38,629 nt of DNA from JAADEM01 sp965371855 (GCA_965371855.1 CBDUZZ010000043.1:1-38629); one strand, 5' to 3'; shown: positions 1 to 7,281, numbered from the stretch's first letter. The notes: a model not told the origin generated them from the letters alone. Numbers and translations: made by a program.

Positions 1-2
1 TC

Positions 3-872
3 TGGAAATCCGGCGAACATCAAAAAAATGGCGTAAACTGGTATGATTACGGGGCTAGGATGTATGACCCAGCGATCGGGAGGTGGCATATGCCAGATCC
101 ATTAATGCAATTTCATAGTCCTTATGTTTATGCTGGAAATAACCCAATAAGGTTTATTGACCCAAACGGCATGTATTCTACTGAGGAATGGAAAAAAGAT
201 AATGGTATTACTGATGATGATTTGATTAATATCTATCAAGCTCCCGAAGATGATGGTGGGGATAAATCAAAGGAAAATAACTCTCCAATGATTGATTTTC
301 CATCTTTTGACGGAATTTTCGATTTATTAGGCCAAGCCTGTCAAAGTATTTTCTTTGACAAAGTGGAGCTTCCAGATGGACAACAAACATTGGAAGTGAA
401 GGAAGAGGTTGTTGCAGCTCAAAATGGACCAGTTGCCATAATAATATCTGGAGGAGGTTCTGGCTCAATGTTGATTGGAGGAATTGATGTAGAACAAGGT
501 GTAGTAATCGTATTGAGAGGTGATGACCAAGGTGTTTATAATCTAACTGACCTTGGTGGTGTTTTAGCTTCGACTCAATTAGCAGGTGTTTCTGGAGTTG
601 GAAAAGTGACGCCTGTGTTTTATACTGGTAATCCTGATGAATTTAGTATTAATAAGCACCTTAGTGGTGCTAGAACAGAGTTTAATATGGCGGTAGGAGC
701 TCCTTTACCAGTGACAGCTACAGTGAATTTTGGTGGCTTTGTTGGTATGGCTAATAAAAGAGACGGTACTAGAGCAATGGGTATTTATATTGGTGCAGGA
801 GGAAGTGCTTCAATTCAATCTTTAGGAGCTGTGTCTCTTCAAGTGAATATAGGTGGTTCAAAAGTTTATTAA
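3..872 (+). CDS. Rhs-family polymorphic toxin, C-terminal part (5' truncated by window)
   Basis: The reading frame is open from the window edge, so the start lies outside. The first ~55 codons carry the Rhs repeat-associated core signature (YDYGARMYDP, IGRWHMPDP, YVYAGNNPIRFIDPNG), which closes the Rhs shell and precedes the variable toxin tip. The remaining ~230 residues are unrelated to the core: an acidic linker (EDDGGDKSKENN), then a Gly/Val/Ser-rich stretch with alternating hydrophobic residues that suggests beta structure. I see no nuclease, deaminase or ADP-ribosylase motif. By family knowledge the C-terminal tip is the released toxin; its activity here is unknown. The next gene, 30 bp downstream on the same strand, encodes a two-TM protein in the position where immunity genes sit. 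A membrane-active toxin is therefore possible, as inference only. Confidence 0.85.
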   Translation, partial: WKSGEHQKNGVNWYDYGARMYDPAIGRWHMPDPLMQFHSPYVYAGNNPIRFIDPNGMYSTEEWKKDNGITDDDLINIYQAPEDDGGDKSKENNSPMIDFPSFDGIFDLLGQACQSIFFDKVELPDGQQTLEVKEEVVAAQNGPVAIIISGGGSGSMLIGGIDVEQGVVIVLRGDDQGVYNLTDLGGVLASTQLAGVSGVGKVTPVFYTGNPDEFSINKHLSGARTEFNMAVGAPLPVTATVNFGGFVGMANKRDGTRAMGIYIGAGGSASIQSLGAVSLQVNIGGSKVY

Positions 873-902
873 AACTAAGATATCATTGTTCAAGAAAATC
901 AA

Positions 903-1376
903 ATGAGTAAAACTTATAATATTGATACAAAGGATGATTACCTTACAGTTCTTGATAGATTACGACAGTGTCTTGATGAGAAGCAATTTCTTCGGTTTGA
1001 AAACAAACCAGGAAAACTATTTGAAGGGAACTTGCAGGGCAATAGTTTTAGAATTCGTCGTATTACGGAATATAGAAAATCCTATATTCCACTAATTAAG
1101 GGAGATATAAAAAAAACATCTAATGGGACTAACATTAAAATTTCAATGTCTGAGAATGTAATGACAAGTGTCTTTTTATTTATTTGGTTCTTACTACTAA
1201 TATTTATTTCTATTTTAATATTAAACAGTATGGCACTTTCTCCACTTTCTATAATTCTACTTCTAGGTTTAATTATAGTAGGAGTTGTAGTGTATTATTT
1301 TACATCAGAAGGGATAAATAAAGAGTTCAAGAATTCACGCATATTAATAGGAAAAATACTAAAAGGAGAAGTGTAG
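903..1376 (+). CDS. Small two-TM membrane protein, candidate Rhs immunity protein
   Basis: 157 residues. The N-terminal ~85 residues look soluble and mixed alpha/beta (FEGNLQGNSFRIRRITEYRKS). Two hydrophobic segments follow at about 88-108 (TSVFLFIWFLLLIFISILIL) and 113-133 (LSIILLLGLIIVGVVVYYF), then a short basic tail. It starts 30 bp after the Rhs stop on the same strand and is followed by a hairpin with a T-rich end at 1497-1524, so the two genes probably share a transcript. Position directly after an Rhs tip is typical of cognate immunity genes. The membrane anchoring would fit protection against a toxin acting at the membrane. I do not recognise a characterised family; the immunity role is inferred from position. 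Confidence 0.7.
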   Translation: MSKTYNIDTKDDYLTVLDRLRQCLDEKQFLRFENKPGKLFEGNLQGNSFRIRRITEYRKSYIPLIKGDIKKTSNGTNIKISMSENVMTSVFLFIWFLLLIFISILILNSMALSPLSIILLLGLIIVGVVVYYFTSEGINKEFKNSRILIGKILKGEV

Positions 1377-1416
1377 GTATTGATAGAAGTTAGGTATTAC
1401 TACAATCCCCTCGCTC

Positions 1417-1467
1417 GGCGTAATTTGTAATTACGTCGTATGTAAATGTTAGTTTGCAACTAACATT
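1417..1467. repeat. Two short hairpins of the TGY-loop family
   Basis: 1417-1437 folds as a 9-bp stem (one G-U) with loop TGT, core CGTAATT-TGT-AATTACG. 1445-1467 folds as a perfect 10-bp stem AATGTTAGTT with loop TGC. A third member lies at 2236-2250 (CGGATT-TGC-AATCCG). The stems differ in sequence but remain paired, and the loop stays TGC or TGT, which is the pattern of a repeat family selected for or generated by structure. Confidence 0.65.
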
Positions 1468-1496
1468 GCGAAGCAAGAACATTTAAATGTGAATAG

Positions 1497-1524
1497 AAAG
1501 CCACGTTAGAGATAGCGTGGCTTT
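1497..1524. terminator. Hairpin terminator after the Rhs/immunity pair
   Basis: AAAGCCACG (1497-1505) pairs with CGTGGCTTT (1516-1524) across a 10-nt loop and runs into CTTTTGCTTT. The symmetrical A/T ends would let it act in both directions: for the candidate immunity gene on + and for the topoisomerase remnant on -. Confidence 0.55.
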
Positions 1525-1606
1525 TGCTTTATAGTGCTGCACAGCACCGGTGAAACGGTTCGGGGCGATGACCCTTACGAAGTAAGCCAATGTACCCGGA
1601 GCATCT

Positions 1607-1813
1607 TTAGCGGGTATTAACATTGCTGTTAAAAGGCTTTTTACTTTTCTGGAACTCAAAAGTTGTTTTATACTCGCTATCAAATGCCAAACAAGCACTA
1701 AAAGTTGTACCTTTTTTGCTTTTCAATCCTCTGATTTCAGAAGTTTTTCCTTTGGTTAATAACTGTTCTACCTCGCTATTGGTAAGTGTTTTGCCACATA
1801 CACTGCGGAACAC
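1607..1813 (-). pseudogene. C-terminal fragment of a topoisomerase-type (Toprim_Crpt-like) protein
   Basis: The translated fragment (68 residues) contains CGKTLTNSEVEQLLTKGKTS, then IRGLKSKKGTTFSACL and TTFEF. This is the layout of the C-terminal repeat of topoisomerases (GK.LT..qv..LL.kGKT..IkGfkSKkGk.FdA.L.ld....feF). The rest of a topoisomerase III or of a conjugative-element DUF3945/TOPRIM protein is missing: upstream on the minus strand lies a hairpin repeat (1814-1840) rather than coding sequence. I read it as the tail left after loss of the gene body. A small free-standing gene starting at 1813 is possible but less likely. Confidence 0.55.
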
Positions 1814-1840
1814 CGCTACCGCACGAATCCTTTCGTGTGG
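1814..1840. repeat. CCGCACGA-type hairpin repeat, copy 1
   Basis: CGCTACCGCACGAATCCT followed by TTCGTGTGG: an 8-bp stem (one G-U) with loop TCCT. Copies 2 and 3 are at 3269-3300 and 3775-3802. Each sits beside the end of a broken or accessory gene. Confidence 0.65.
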
Positions 1841-1874
1841 GATAGTAACAAACAGGCAGTAGTAGAATGATAGT

Positions 1875-1900
1875 AAAGCCCGGCAGGAATGTTGGGCTTT
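1875..1900. terminator. Hairpin directly after the YafQ-like toxin stop
   Basis: AAAGCCCGGCA pairs with TGTTGGGCTTT (two G-U pairs) around a GGAA loop, abutting the stop codon at 1901-1903 of the minus-strand toxin gene. It is a likely terminator for that gene, although the U-tract on the minus strand is weak. Confidence 0.5.
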
Positions 1901-2323
1901 CTATTTTAATAGCTCTGCATTTTTAAGCATCTCAAAAATCTGTTCTTTGGTAATGTTTTCAAGTTGGCTTTTGTCGTAGATAAAGACCAGGTAAAGTTCA
2001 TTATCTTCGGTAACCAAATATGTGATAATCCTTGCGCCGCCAGACTTGCCTTTGCCTTTTGAAGTAATGGCTAAACGAATTTTATACACATCATGTCCAA
2101 GATGTATTCCTGTGTTTGGACTTTCAGTAAGGGTATCAATAAGTTCTTTTAAGTCAGCTTTTAGGGAAGGGTGTTTTTTGTAAAGCTTCTTAAAAGACTT
2201 TTTAAAGTCAGGAGTTAGGTATACCCCCGCTAGCGCGGATTTGCAATCCGTGCCATAAGCGTCAAGGGAATAAAACAAGCGAGCCACATTGGAAACAGTG
2301 TGGCTCGTTTGTTTGTCGGGCAT
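1901..2323 (-). CDS. YafQ/RelE-type toxin with a repeat-derived N-terminus, no antitoxin
   Basis: From about residue 33 the protein matches the RelE/ParE-superfamily toxin pattern: LTPDFKKSFKKLYKKHPSLK, LIDTLTESPNTGIHLG, YKIRLAITSKGKGKSGGARI, LVFIYDKSQLENITKEQI. Such toxins cleave mRNA at the ribosome and normally run ~95-105 residues. Here the ORF is 140 residues because its first ~32 residues are read through two hairpins: the 16-bp stem at 2273-2314 and the TGC-loop hairpin at 2236-2250. The native start codon and any antitoxin reading frame upstream are missing. The gene may be a decapitated remnant kept open by chance, or a working orphan using the ATG at 2321-2323. The toxin core is clear; the start is doubtful. 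Confidence 0.65.
   Translation of the reverse strand: MPDKQTSHTVSNVARLFYSLDAYGTDCKSALAGVYLTPDFKKSFKKLYKKHPSLKADLKELIDTLTESPNTGIHLGHDVYKIRLAITSKGKGKSGGARIITYLVTEDNELYLVFIYDKSQLENITKEQIFEMLKNAELLK
2236..2314. repeat. Hairpin repeat pair fused to the toxin 5' end
   Basis: 2236-2250 is CGGATT-TGC-AATCCG. 2273-2288 (AAACAAGCGAGCCACA) pairs over 16 bp, one G-U, with 2299-2314 around a 10-nt loop. The GCCAC/GTGGC core recurs in the hairpin at 1497-1524. Both structures lie inside the 5' part of the minus-strand toxin ORF. Confidence 0.65.
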
Positions 2324-2463
2324 GGTAATAAGTTAGCAAGTTGAAAGTCTTTGTGTGTGTCGAAATCGGGCCACAAATATACCATCAAAATTGCTGCTAA
2401 CTTTTTGTAAGCAAGGAAATATAAAACTTAAAAACTCCCTGTTTCACTTGTTTAGAGCCATAA

Positions 2464-2662
2464 AGAAGAAGTGCCCAACATTACCAGTGGAAAACAGACC
2501 CCCGAGTCAGCGTGATTACCCATTGGCTGAAAGACAACAACCTGAGACAAGCGCAATACTTTGCAGGGCACAAGTAAGTATGTGAGCAACACCGAACGCT
2601 ACCAGTTGAACAACCTGGAAAGTTTAAAAAGCAGCCTGGATAAATTTCATCCGCTGAAATGA
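2464..2662 (+). pseudogene. Tyrosine recombinase (integrase) C-terminal remnant with 4-bp duplication frameshift
   Basis: Translation from 2494 gives KTDPRVSVITHWLKDNN then LRQAQYFAGHK and a stop (TAA 2575-2577). In the +1-shifted frame it continues KYVSNTERYQLNNLESLKSS...FHPLK and stops at 2660-2662. This is the end of a Bacteroidota-type phage/transposon integrase, with the GH of the catalytic box II and the nucleophile tyrosine (TERY). The break is a tandem duplication: AAGTAAGT at 2572-2579 should read AAGT once. Everything N-terminal to about the last 65 residues is absent. It marks a former mobile element here. Confidence 0.75.
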
Positions 2663-2708
2663 AACCAAAAGTGAATATTAATTGTTAACTTTGTAAGAGA
2701 TAAAAACT

Positions 2709-2930
2709 ATGGGAGTTATGAATGTAGCTGAAAAAAGAGACTTTATACACAGTCATTTGCACCAGGCAGATGAAAGGGTTGTTAATGAATTTTATGAAGT
2801 GCTCCGTAAATCGGAAGTTTTGAAGTCAAAGCTTGAAAGCAGAGCTGAAAAGTCGGAAAGTGATATCTCGGTAGGCAGGGTGTTCTCCAAGGCAGAAGTA
2901 GAGCAAAGAACCCTTAATATGAGTAGGTAA
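2709..2930 (+). CDS. Antitoxin of a ParE-type toxin-antitoxin pair
   Basis: 73 residues, mostly predicted helical and charged (NVAEKRDFIHSHLHQADERVV, then EVLRKSEVLKSKLESRAEKS). Its stop overlaps the start of the ParE-like gene by one base (TAATG at 2928-2932), the classic arrangement of type II toxin-antitoxin operons. Translation could start at 2709 or at the ATG at 2718, which has GGGAG just upstream. No DNA-binding motif is obvious, but short Bacteroidota antitoxins of this kind have N-terminal helices and a toxin-binding tail. Assignment rests on size and the coupled partner. Confidence 0.75.
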   Translation: MGVMNVAEKRDFIHSHLHQADERVVNEFYEVLRKSEVLKSKLESRAEKSESDISVGRVFSKAEVEQRTLNMSR

Positions 2931-3229
2931 TGAAGCTTGTATATACGGAACAGGCGATAATTAGCCTGGAAGAAGCCCTTGAGTTTATTGCCCCAAAAGT
3001 CTCATATGAGAAATTAGTCGAAATCCGCAACCGTATCCTAGATGCGGCAGACACACTGCTTTTACAACCACAGCAAGGACAAAAAGAACCATATTTAGAA
3101 CACCTTTCCTTGGAGCACCGGCGTTTGATTGAAGGAAATTACAAAATCATTTACAGGGTTGTTGATGAATGTATCTATATCACAGATATTTTTGATTCCA
3201 GACAAGACCCCGATAAAATGAAAGGATAA
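2930..3229 (+). CDS. ParE/RelE-family toxin
   Basis: 99 residues, the usual length. The pattern YTEQAIISLEEALEFI at the N-terminus, a central helix pair, and the C-terminal strands HRRLIEGNYKIIYRVVDECI and YITDIFDSRQDP match the ParE branch (GNYKIIYRV, I..IFDSRQDP). ParE proteins poison DNA gyrase; RelE relatives cleave mRNA. The sequence alone does not settle the target, although the RQDP ending is commoner in ParE annotations. It is translationally coupled to the antitoxin and followed by a hairpin repeat at 3269-3300. Unlike its neighbours it shows no break. Confidence 0.85.
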   Translation: MKLVYTEQAIISLEEALEFIAPKVSYEKLVEIRNRILDAADTLLLQPQQGQKEPYLEHLSLEHRRLIEGNYKIIYRVVDECIYITDIFDSRQDPDKMKG

Positions 3230-3268
3230 CCATTAAACCAATCCATCCACAAGACAGGAAAAGCCCCA

Positions 3269-3300
3269 CGCTGCCGTGCGAATCCTTTCGCGTGAGTAAT
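3269..3300. repeat. CCGCACGA-type hairpin repeat, copy 2
   Basis: CGCTGCCGTGCGAATCCT followed by TTCGCGTGAG. The stem still pairs (CGTGCGAA with TTCGCGTG, two wobble pairs), and the loop TCCT is identical to copy 1 at 1814-1840. Confidence 0.6.
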
Positions 3301-3352
3301 AAATAGTATTTATATTATTAATTTAAGCTTTTTATTTTCTTAACTTGCCGTT

Positions 3353-3764
3353 ATGAGTAGAAATAATAAATTAGCTATTCCTGACGAAATCATAATCACC
3401 AAGATTTATTTTGTAAGGGAACAAAAAGTAATGATTGATAGCGATCTGGCAGAACTCTACGGAGTTGAAACACGCAGGTTGATTGAACAGGTAAAACGTA
3501 ACATAGCAAGGTTTCCTTAAAACTTTATGTTCCAACTTACAGAAGAAGAGTTTATAAACTTGAAATCGCAATTTGCGACATCAAGTTGGGGAGGTCGTCG
3601 AACATCACCTTATTTATTTACAGAACATAGAAGAGATAAAAAAGAAGCTCCAGAGTCAGGATAAAAACATAGAACTTGTTTTTAATTATCTGGATGAACT
3701 CATTGATAAGCAAGAGAGCCCAAAGCCAAGAAAACAGATTGGCTTTAAACAACCAAAGAAATAA
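3353..3764 (+). pseudogene. ORF6N-domain protein, nonsense mutation plus internal deletion
   Basis: From the ATG at 3353 the frame reads MSRNNKLAIPDEIIITKIYF, then KVMIDSDLAELYGVETRRLI and EQVKRNIARFP, then a TAA at 3518-3520, then NFMFQLTEEEFINLKSQFAT and SSWGGRRTSPYLFTEH. This is the ORF6N DNA-binding domain found in phage anti-repressor-like proteins; the family normally reads RFPEDFMF, so the stop replaces a Glu codon. A different frame then carries the family tail (LVFNYLDELIDKQ..., PRKQIGFKQPKK) to 3764. The middle of the gene (usually ~80-100 residues) is missing and the ends are fused out of frame. A non-functional remnant of a prophage-type gene. Confidence 0.8.
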
Positions 3765-3774
3765 CAAACAACCT

Positions 3775-3802
3775 CCGCTACCGCACGATTTTATCGTGTG
3801 GT
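3775..3802. repeat. CCGCACGA-type hairpin repeat, copy 3
   Basis: CCGCTACCGCACGATTTTA followed by TCGTGTGG: 8-bp stem CCGCACGA/TCGTGTGG, loop TTTTA. The flanking CCGCTACC is shared with copy 1. It follows the ORF6N remnant directly. Confidence 0.65.
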
Positions 3803-3816
3803 ATGTAAATTTTTCA

Positions 3817-3840
3817 TCCGCAAAAAGCGGACATTTTTTT
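3817..3840 (+). terminator. Rho-independent terminator after the ORF6N remnant
   Basis: TCCGC (3817-3821), loop AAAAA, GCGGA (3827-3831), then CA and seven T (3834-3840). It separates the accessory region from the convergent histidine-kinase gene that ends at 3855. Confidence 0.6.
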
Positions 3841-3854
3841 GCTGAAAACTCCGT

Positions 3855-5669
3855 TTATGCGCCCGGTACAAACTTATGGATAGTGCTAAGAAGGTCTTCA
3901 TAGCTAATTGGCTTAGCTATATAATCATCACAACCTGCCGCAAGCGATTTTTCTTTCTCTTCACTAAGGGCATAAGCTGTTTGAGCAATTACCGGAACAG
4001 AACTATCAATCTTTTTTATCTCCCTTGTTGCGGAGTATCCATCAAGCAGAGGCATTTTAATATCCATTAAAACAAGGTCGATATTATTTACCTTTTTAAA
4101 TATTTCAATGGCTTCTTTCCCGTCACGTGCCCATATCAAGCTTGCATTCGATAACGACAATGCAACTTCTATATATCTAAAATTATCTTCTTCATCTTCG
4201 GCAACAAGAAATGTTTTCCCCTCCCAGTTATAAACATGGTTTTTCTCATGGTTTTTCTTACCTGTCGGTTTTGATTCAATTTTATGAAACGGAAGAGTAA
4301 AATAAAATGTAGTTCCTACCAATGGTTCCGACTCAACCCATATTTCACCACCCATTAGCTCAACAAGGTGCTTTGCAATAGAAAGGCCTATACCTGTACC
4401 ACCATACAATCTCTCTTTATCGTTATTGTATTTAGAGAACCGGTTAAATATATCACCCTCTTTTCCTTTTGGTAATCCAATTCCTGTATCTTTCACATAA
4501 AACTGAACAAACTGATCGTCAAGCATGGAGTAACCAAACTCTACAAAGCCACGGTCTGTAAACTTCACCGCATTACCAACAAGATTAACAAATATCTGCT
4601 TCAGACGATGACCATCAGTAAGTATCTGAATATTTTCATCACCCACTCCCTCTTTTAGGTAAAGCTTAAGGTTTATCAGCCCTCGTCGTTTTATATCATC
4701 AAAAAACGATTCATAAACTGTCATAAGCAAGTCATGTAATCTGGTAGGGGCATTTTTAATCACAAGCTGCCCACTGTCGATTTTTGATATGTCAATAATA
4801 TCCTCAACAAGTGTCAGAAGATTCTTTCCGTTAATTTTTATCAGGTTTACAAACTCCTCCTTTTCTGTTGCATTTATCTCAGGATGAGACAAAAGATTTG
4901 AGAAACCAAGAATGGCATTCATTGGTGTGCGTATCTCATGCGACATATTAGACAGAAATGCTGTTTTCAAATGGTCTGACTCTTCCGCTTTCTTTTTGGC
5001 AAGAGCCAGGTCTTCATGCTCACGTCGAAGTAACTTACGTAAACGCCTCTCCTTCTCAAGACTAAAAACCAATCCGTTCAGGAAACTTATTAACGGAAAC
5101 AGTGTGACAAGATTAACAACCAAAAAAGAGATGGTTATATTAGTATATAATTTCAGGTCTATTGATGGTGTTGGCAAGTCAAACAACTGTGAATAAAAAG
5201 CTATGCCTAAAACAAGAAAGGTTAATGCATTAATAAATATTGTACGTATGGCTCCTTTATGGCCCAATAATATTCCGCTAAGAATGGTATATGAAAACAG
5301 CAATACATACCCCATTGGAGAGATAAAAGATTCATAAAGCGAATAAACCCCTATAAGAAATATGAGAAATATTATCCAGGATACTTTGAAGCGAAAAGGT
5401 AAAGACTTAACAGAGGATGCAAAAAGAGCCGAAAGAAAAACAAAAGTAGCAAAAATCGCATAAGGATATTGCTTAGCTTCTAAAAACGTCAAGCCGTAAT
5501 AAATATATACAATTAGACCTATACTGATGATTGCCAGGGAGAAGTAATGAAAAATACGCTCACGCCAATAGAGAGAACTATTTCCTGAAGGCAGAACTGT
5601 TGGTCCAAGTTGCCTTCTTATAAACACGTCTATTTTTCTTCCAAGTTTTGTCCCTGAAGCTATTGCCAT
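3855..5669 (-). CDS. Membrane hybrid sensor histidine kinase with C-terminal receiver domain
   Basis: 604 residues. The N-terminal ~200 residues contain about six hydrophobic segments (from ~42 to ~203) with no obvious periplasmic sensor domain. A coiled linker follows, then the dimerisation/phosphoacceptor box SNMSHEIRTPMN with His244, and the ATPase domain with N box VNLVGNAVKF (N365), G1 box DTGIGLP and G2 box GGTGIGLS. A receiver domain begins near 484 (TFLVAEDEEDN), with phospho-acceptor Asp536 in VLMDIKMP and the conserved Lys in DDYIAKPIS. No HPt domain or separate DNA-binding regulator lies nearby, so the output partner is unknown. The gene stands alone and converges with the accessory region. 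Family call is firm; signal and output cannot be read from the sequence. Confidence 0.95.
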   Translation of the reverse strand: MAIASGTKLGRKIDVFIRRQLGPTVLPSGNSSLYWRERIFHYFSLAIISIGLIVYIYYGLTFLEAKQYPYAIFATFVFLSALFASSVKSLPFRFKVSWIIFLIFLIGVYSLYESFISPMGYVLLFSYTILSGILLGHKGAIRTIFINALTFLVLGIAFYSQLFDLPTPSIDLKLYTNITISFLVVNLVTLFPLISFLNGLVFSLEKERRLRKLLRREHEDLALAKKKAEESDHLKTAFLSNMSHEIRTPMNAILGFSNLLSHPEINATEKEEFVNLIKINGKNLLTLVEDIIDISKIDSGQLVIKNAPTRLHDLLMTVYESFFDDIKRRGLINLKLYLKEGVGDENIQILTDGHRLKQIFVNLVGNAVKFTDRGFVEFGYSMLDDQFVQFYVKDTGIGLPKGKEGDIFNRFSKYNNDKERLYGGTGIGLSIAKHLVELMGGEIWVESEPLVGTTFYFTLPFHKIESKPTGKKNHEKNHVYNWEGKTFLVAEDEEDNFRYIEVALSLSNASLIWARDGKEAIEIFKKVNNIDLVLMDIKMPLLDGYSATREIKKIDSSVPVIAQTAYALSEEKEKSLAAGCDDYIAKPISYEDLLSTIHKFVPGA

Positions 5670-5886
5670 ATATTTTTAATAGGAACGGATAATCCGATCC
5701 GATGCTTTCCAACAATATTAAATAATCTCAAAAAAGCTCTCCTTACTTTTTCTGTTTAAAGTTAAATATTTAAAAAATGTTAACAATGATTTTTCATCAA
5801 AAAATACACTGAATTCCTAATAAAAATAGTAATATTCATCCGAAATCAAATAAAATCACTGAATTTTTCACAAAATAAATTTTGAA

Positions 5887-6900
5887 TTACGTAAAAAAGG
5901 CTCTTCCTTCAGGGCAATTAGAACAGATATTTATTTTGGTTTTATTTTTCAAAACAGTTCTCCTAAACGAATTACTTTTTTCACCATTCCATATTTTCTC
6001 AAATCCATTATCTTCTACACTGCCCAGTGCGTAATCTCCATTTTTATCATAACAACATGGCAATGCAACCCCTTCCCATGTAAAAACTACTGACATCCAC
6101 GACCTCCAACAATGATTGTAGGTGCGACCTTTAAGCATTAAACTGTTAATCGAAGTATATCTCCTAAGCTGCTTATCTAATGGAGCTTCAACTTCACTGT
6201 TACTAAACTTATTAAATTGTGCATTCTTAATCTCTGCCTTATCTGCTCCCAGTTGTTTTGCAAGTTCTTTGAAATCATTTACTTCATGCTCGTTATGTTT
6301 GAAAACAATAAACTGTGCAACAACATGAGGATTTCTTTTCCCTAATTTCTTTTTAACATTGCTAAGTGTTTTTATGGCATTTTTCACCTTTTCGATATCA
6401 CCTCCTTTTCGATATTTCTCATATGTTTGTTGCGTAACCCCATCCAACGAAAAATATATTTCTGACAAACCTGATGCCACAAGCTCAATGGCAAGGTCTT
6501 CACTAAAAACCTGGCCGTTAGTTGATGTAATAACATAAATATTCCTGTCAGATGCCAGTTTTACCATTTTAGGTAAATCAGGATGCATAAGAGGTTCTCC
6601 CTGCAAATAAAGATTTAAGACTGTAAGTTCGGGCGACAGTTCGGATAACAATTTTTCGTACCAGGACAACGATGCACTACCTTTAGGCCGTTTTAACATA
6701 CCTGCTCCCGTTGGACATTCAGGACAATACAATGTACAGGCTGTACCGGGTTCAACAGAAACAGCAAATGGTTTCCCCCAATGAACTGGTTGCCTGACAA
6801 TTCTGCTGTACCAATAACTAGAATATAGCTTGCCCAAATTGCCTGCACGCCTCAAACTAATGTTAGGCATACGCCTCCTAATATCATTCAACCATCCCAT
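5887..6900 (-). CDS. Radical SAM protein with SPASM domain
   Basis: 337 residues. The radical-SAM cluster motif is CTLYCPECP with Cys55, Cys59 and Cys62 (CxxxCxxC), followed by LYLQGEPLMHPDL and STNGQVF, typical of the barrel. The C-terminal SPASM region provides auxiliary-cluster cysteines (HCWRSWMSV, ALPCCYDKNGDYALGSV, ICSNCPEG). SPASM radical SAM enzymes modify peptides or other substrates with S-adenosylmethionine; the closest type is the general Bacteroidota 'radical SAM/SPASM' group with W at HCWR. No precursor peptide gene is evident within the flanking ~200-380 bp, and it is not clustered with other biosynthesis genes. Substrate unknown. Confidence 0.9.
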   Translation of the reverse strand: MGWLNDIRRRMPNISLRRAGNLGKLYSSYWYSRIVRQPVHWGKPFAVSVEPGTACTLYCPECPTGAGMLKRPKGSASLSWYEKLLSELSPELTVLNLYLQGEPLMHPDLPKMVKLASDRNIYVITSTNGQVFSEDLAIELVASGLSEIYFSLDGVTQQTYEKYRKGGDIEKVKNAIKTLSNVKKKLGKRNPHVVAQFIVFKHNEHEVNDFKELAKQLGADKAEIKNAQFNKFSNSEVEAPLDKQLRRYTSINSLMLKGRTYNHCWRSWMSVVFTWEGVALPCCYDKNGDYALGSVEDNGFEKIWNGEKSNSFRRTVLKNKTKINICSNCPEGRAFFT

Positions 6901-7281
6901 GTACTAACTGTCAATTAATAATTGCTGCTAATATTTATAAAAAAGTTCAAAGAATAAAGAAGTTAAACACAATTTTATTCACAAAGTTAAGGATGCTTCA
7001 TGTTGCATCTCTTGATTTTTTGTCACTTTGGGCTTCTGTCTTTTTCTGTATTTATCTACATCGCGTGAATATACAGATGTGCATTATGACAATCAAACCA
7101 TTTCTATATACGGTAAAAGGAATATCCTAATGCGAATCAAAATGTATCTGAAACAATTGCATTAAAATAAGTCGCCCCATAAATAATCACCCCGTCACTT
7201 TTCAGAAATGGAAATAGTGATGGGGTGACTTATTTTTTATGTTTTACTGCTTAAGCTATAAGCTGTCAGCTCCTGGCACAT
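6901..7281. other. Intergenic region between radical SAM gene and glnN
   Basis: 381 bp without a credible coding frame. It is AT-rich, and the only structure I see is the alternative-hairpin element at 7164-7236 next to the glnN stop. Confidence 0.6.
7164..7236. terminator. Terminator region of glnN with two mutually exclusive stems
   Basis: 7220-7236 (ATGGGGTGACTTATTTT) can pair over 17 bp, one wobble, with 7164-7180. 7217-7227 (GTGATGGGGTG) can instead pair over 11 bp, one wobble, with 7188-7198. The two stems compete for the same GGGGTG. In the glnN (minus) transcript the shared arm is made first, then the near partner, then the distant one followed by U-rich sequence. It may be a plain bidirectional terminator. 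Confidence 0.55.

Noticed and set aside
2355..2585. 76-codon plus-strand ORF after the YafQ-like toxin
   Set aside because: It overlaps the integrase remnant in the wrong frame; the integrase frame gives strong family similarity, so this one is a shadow.
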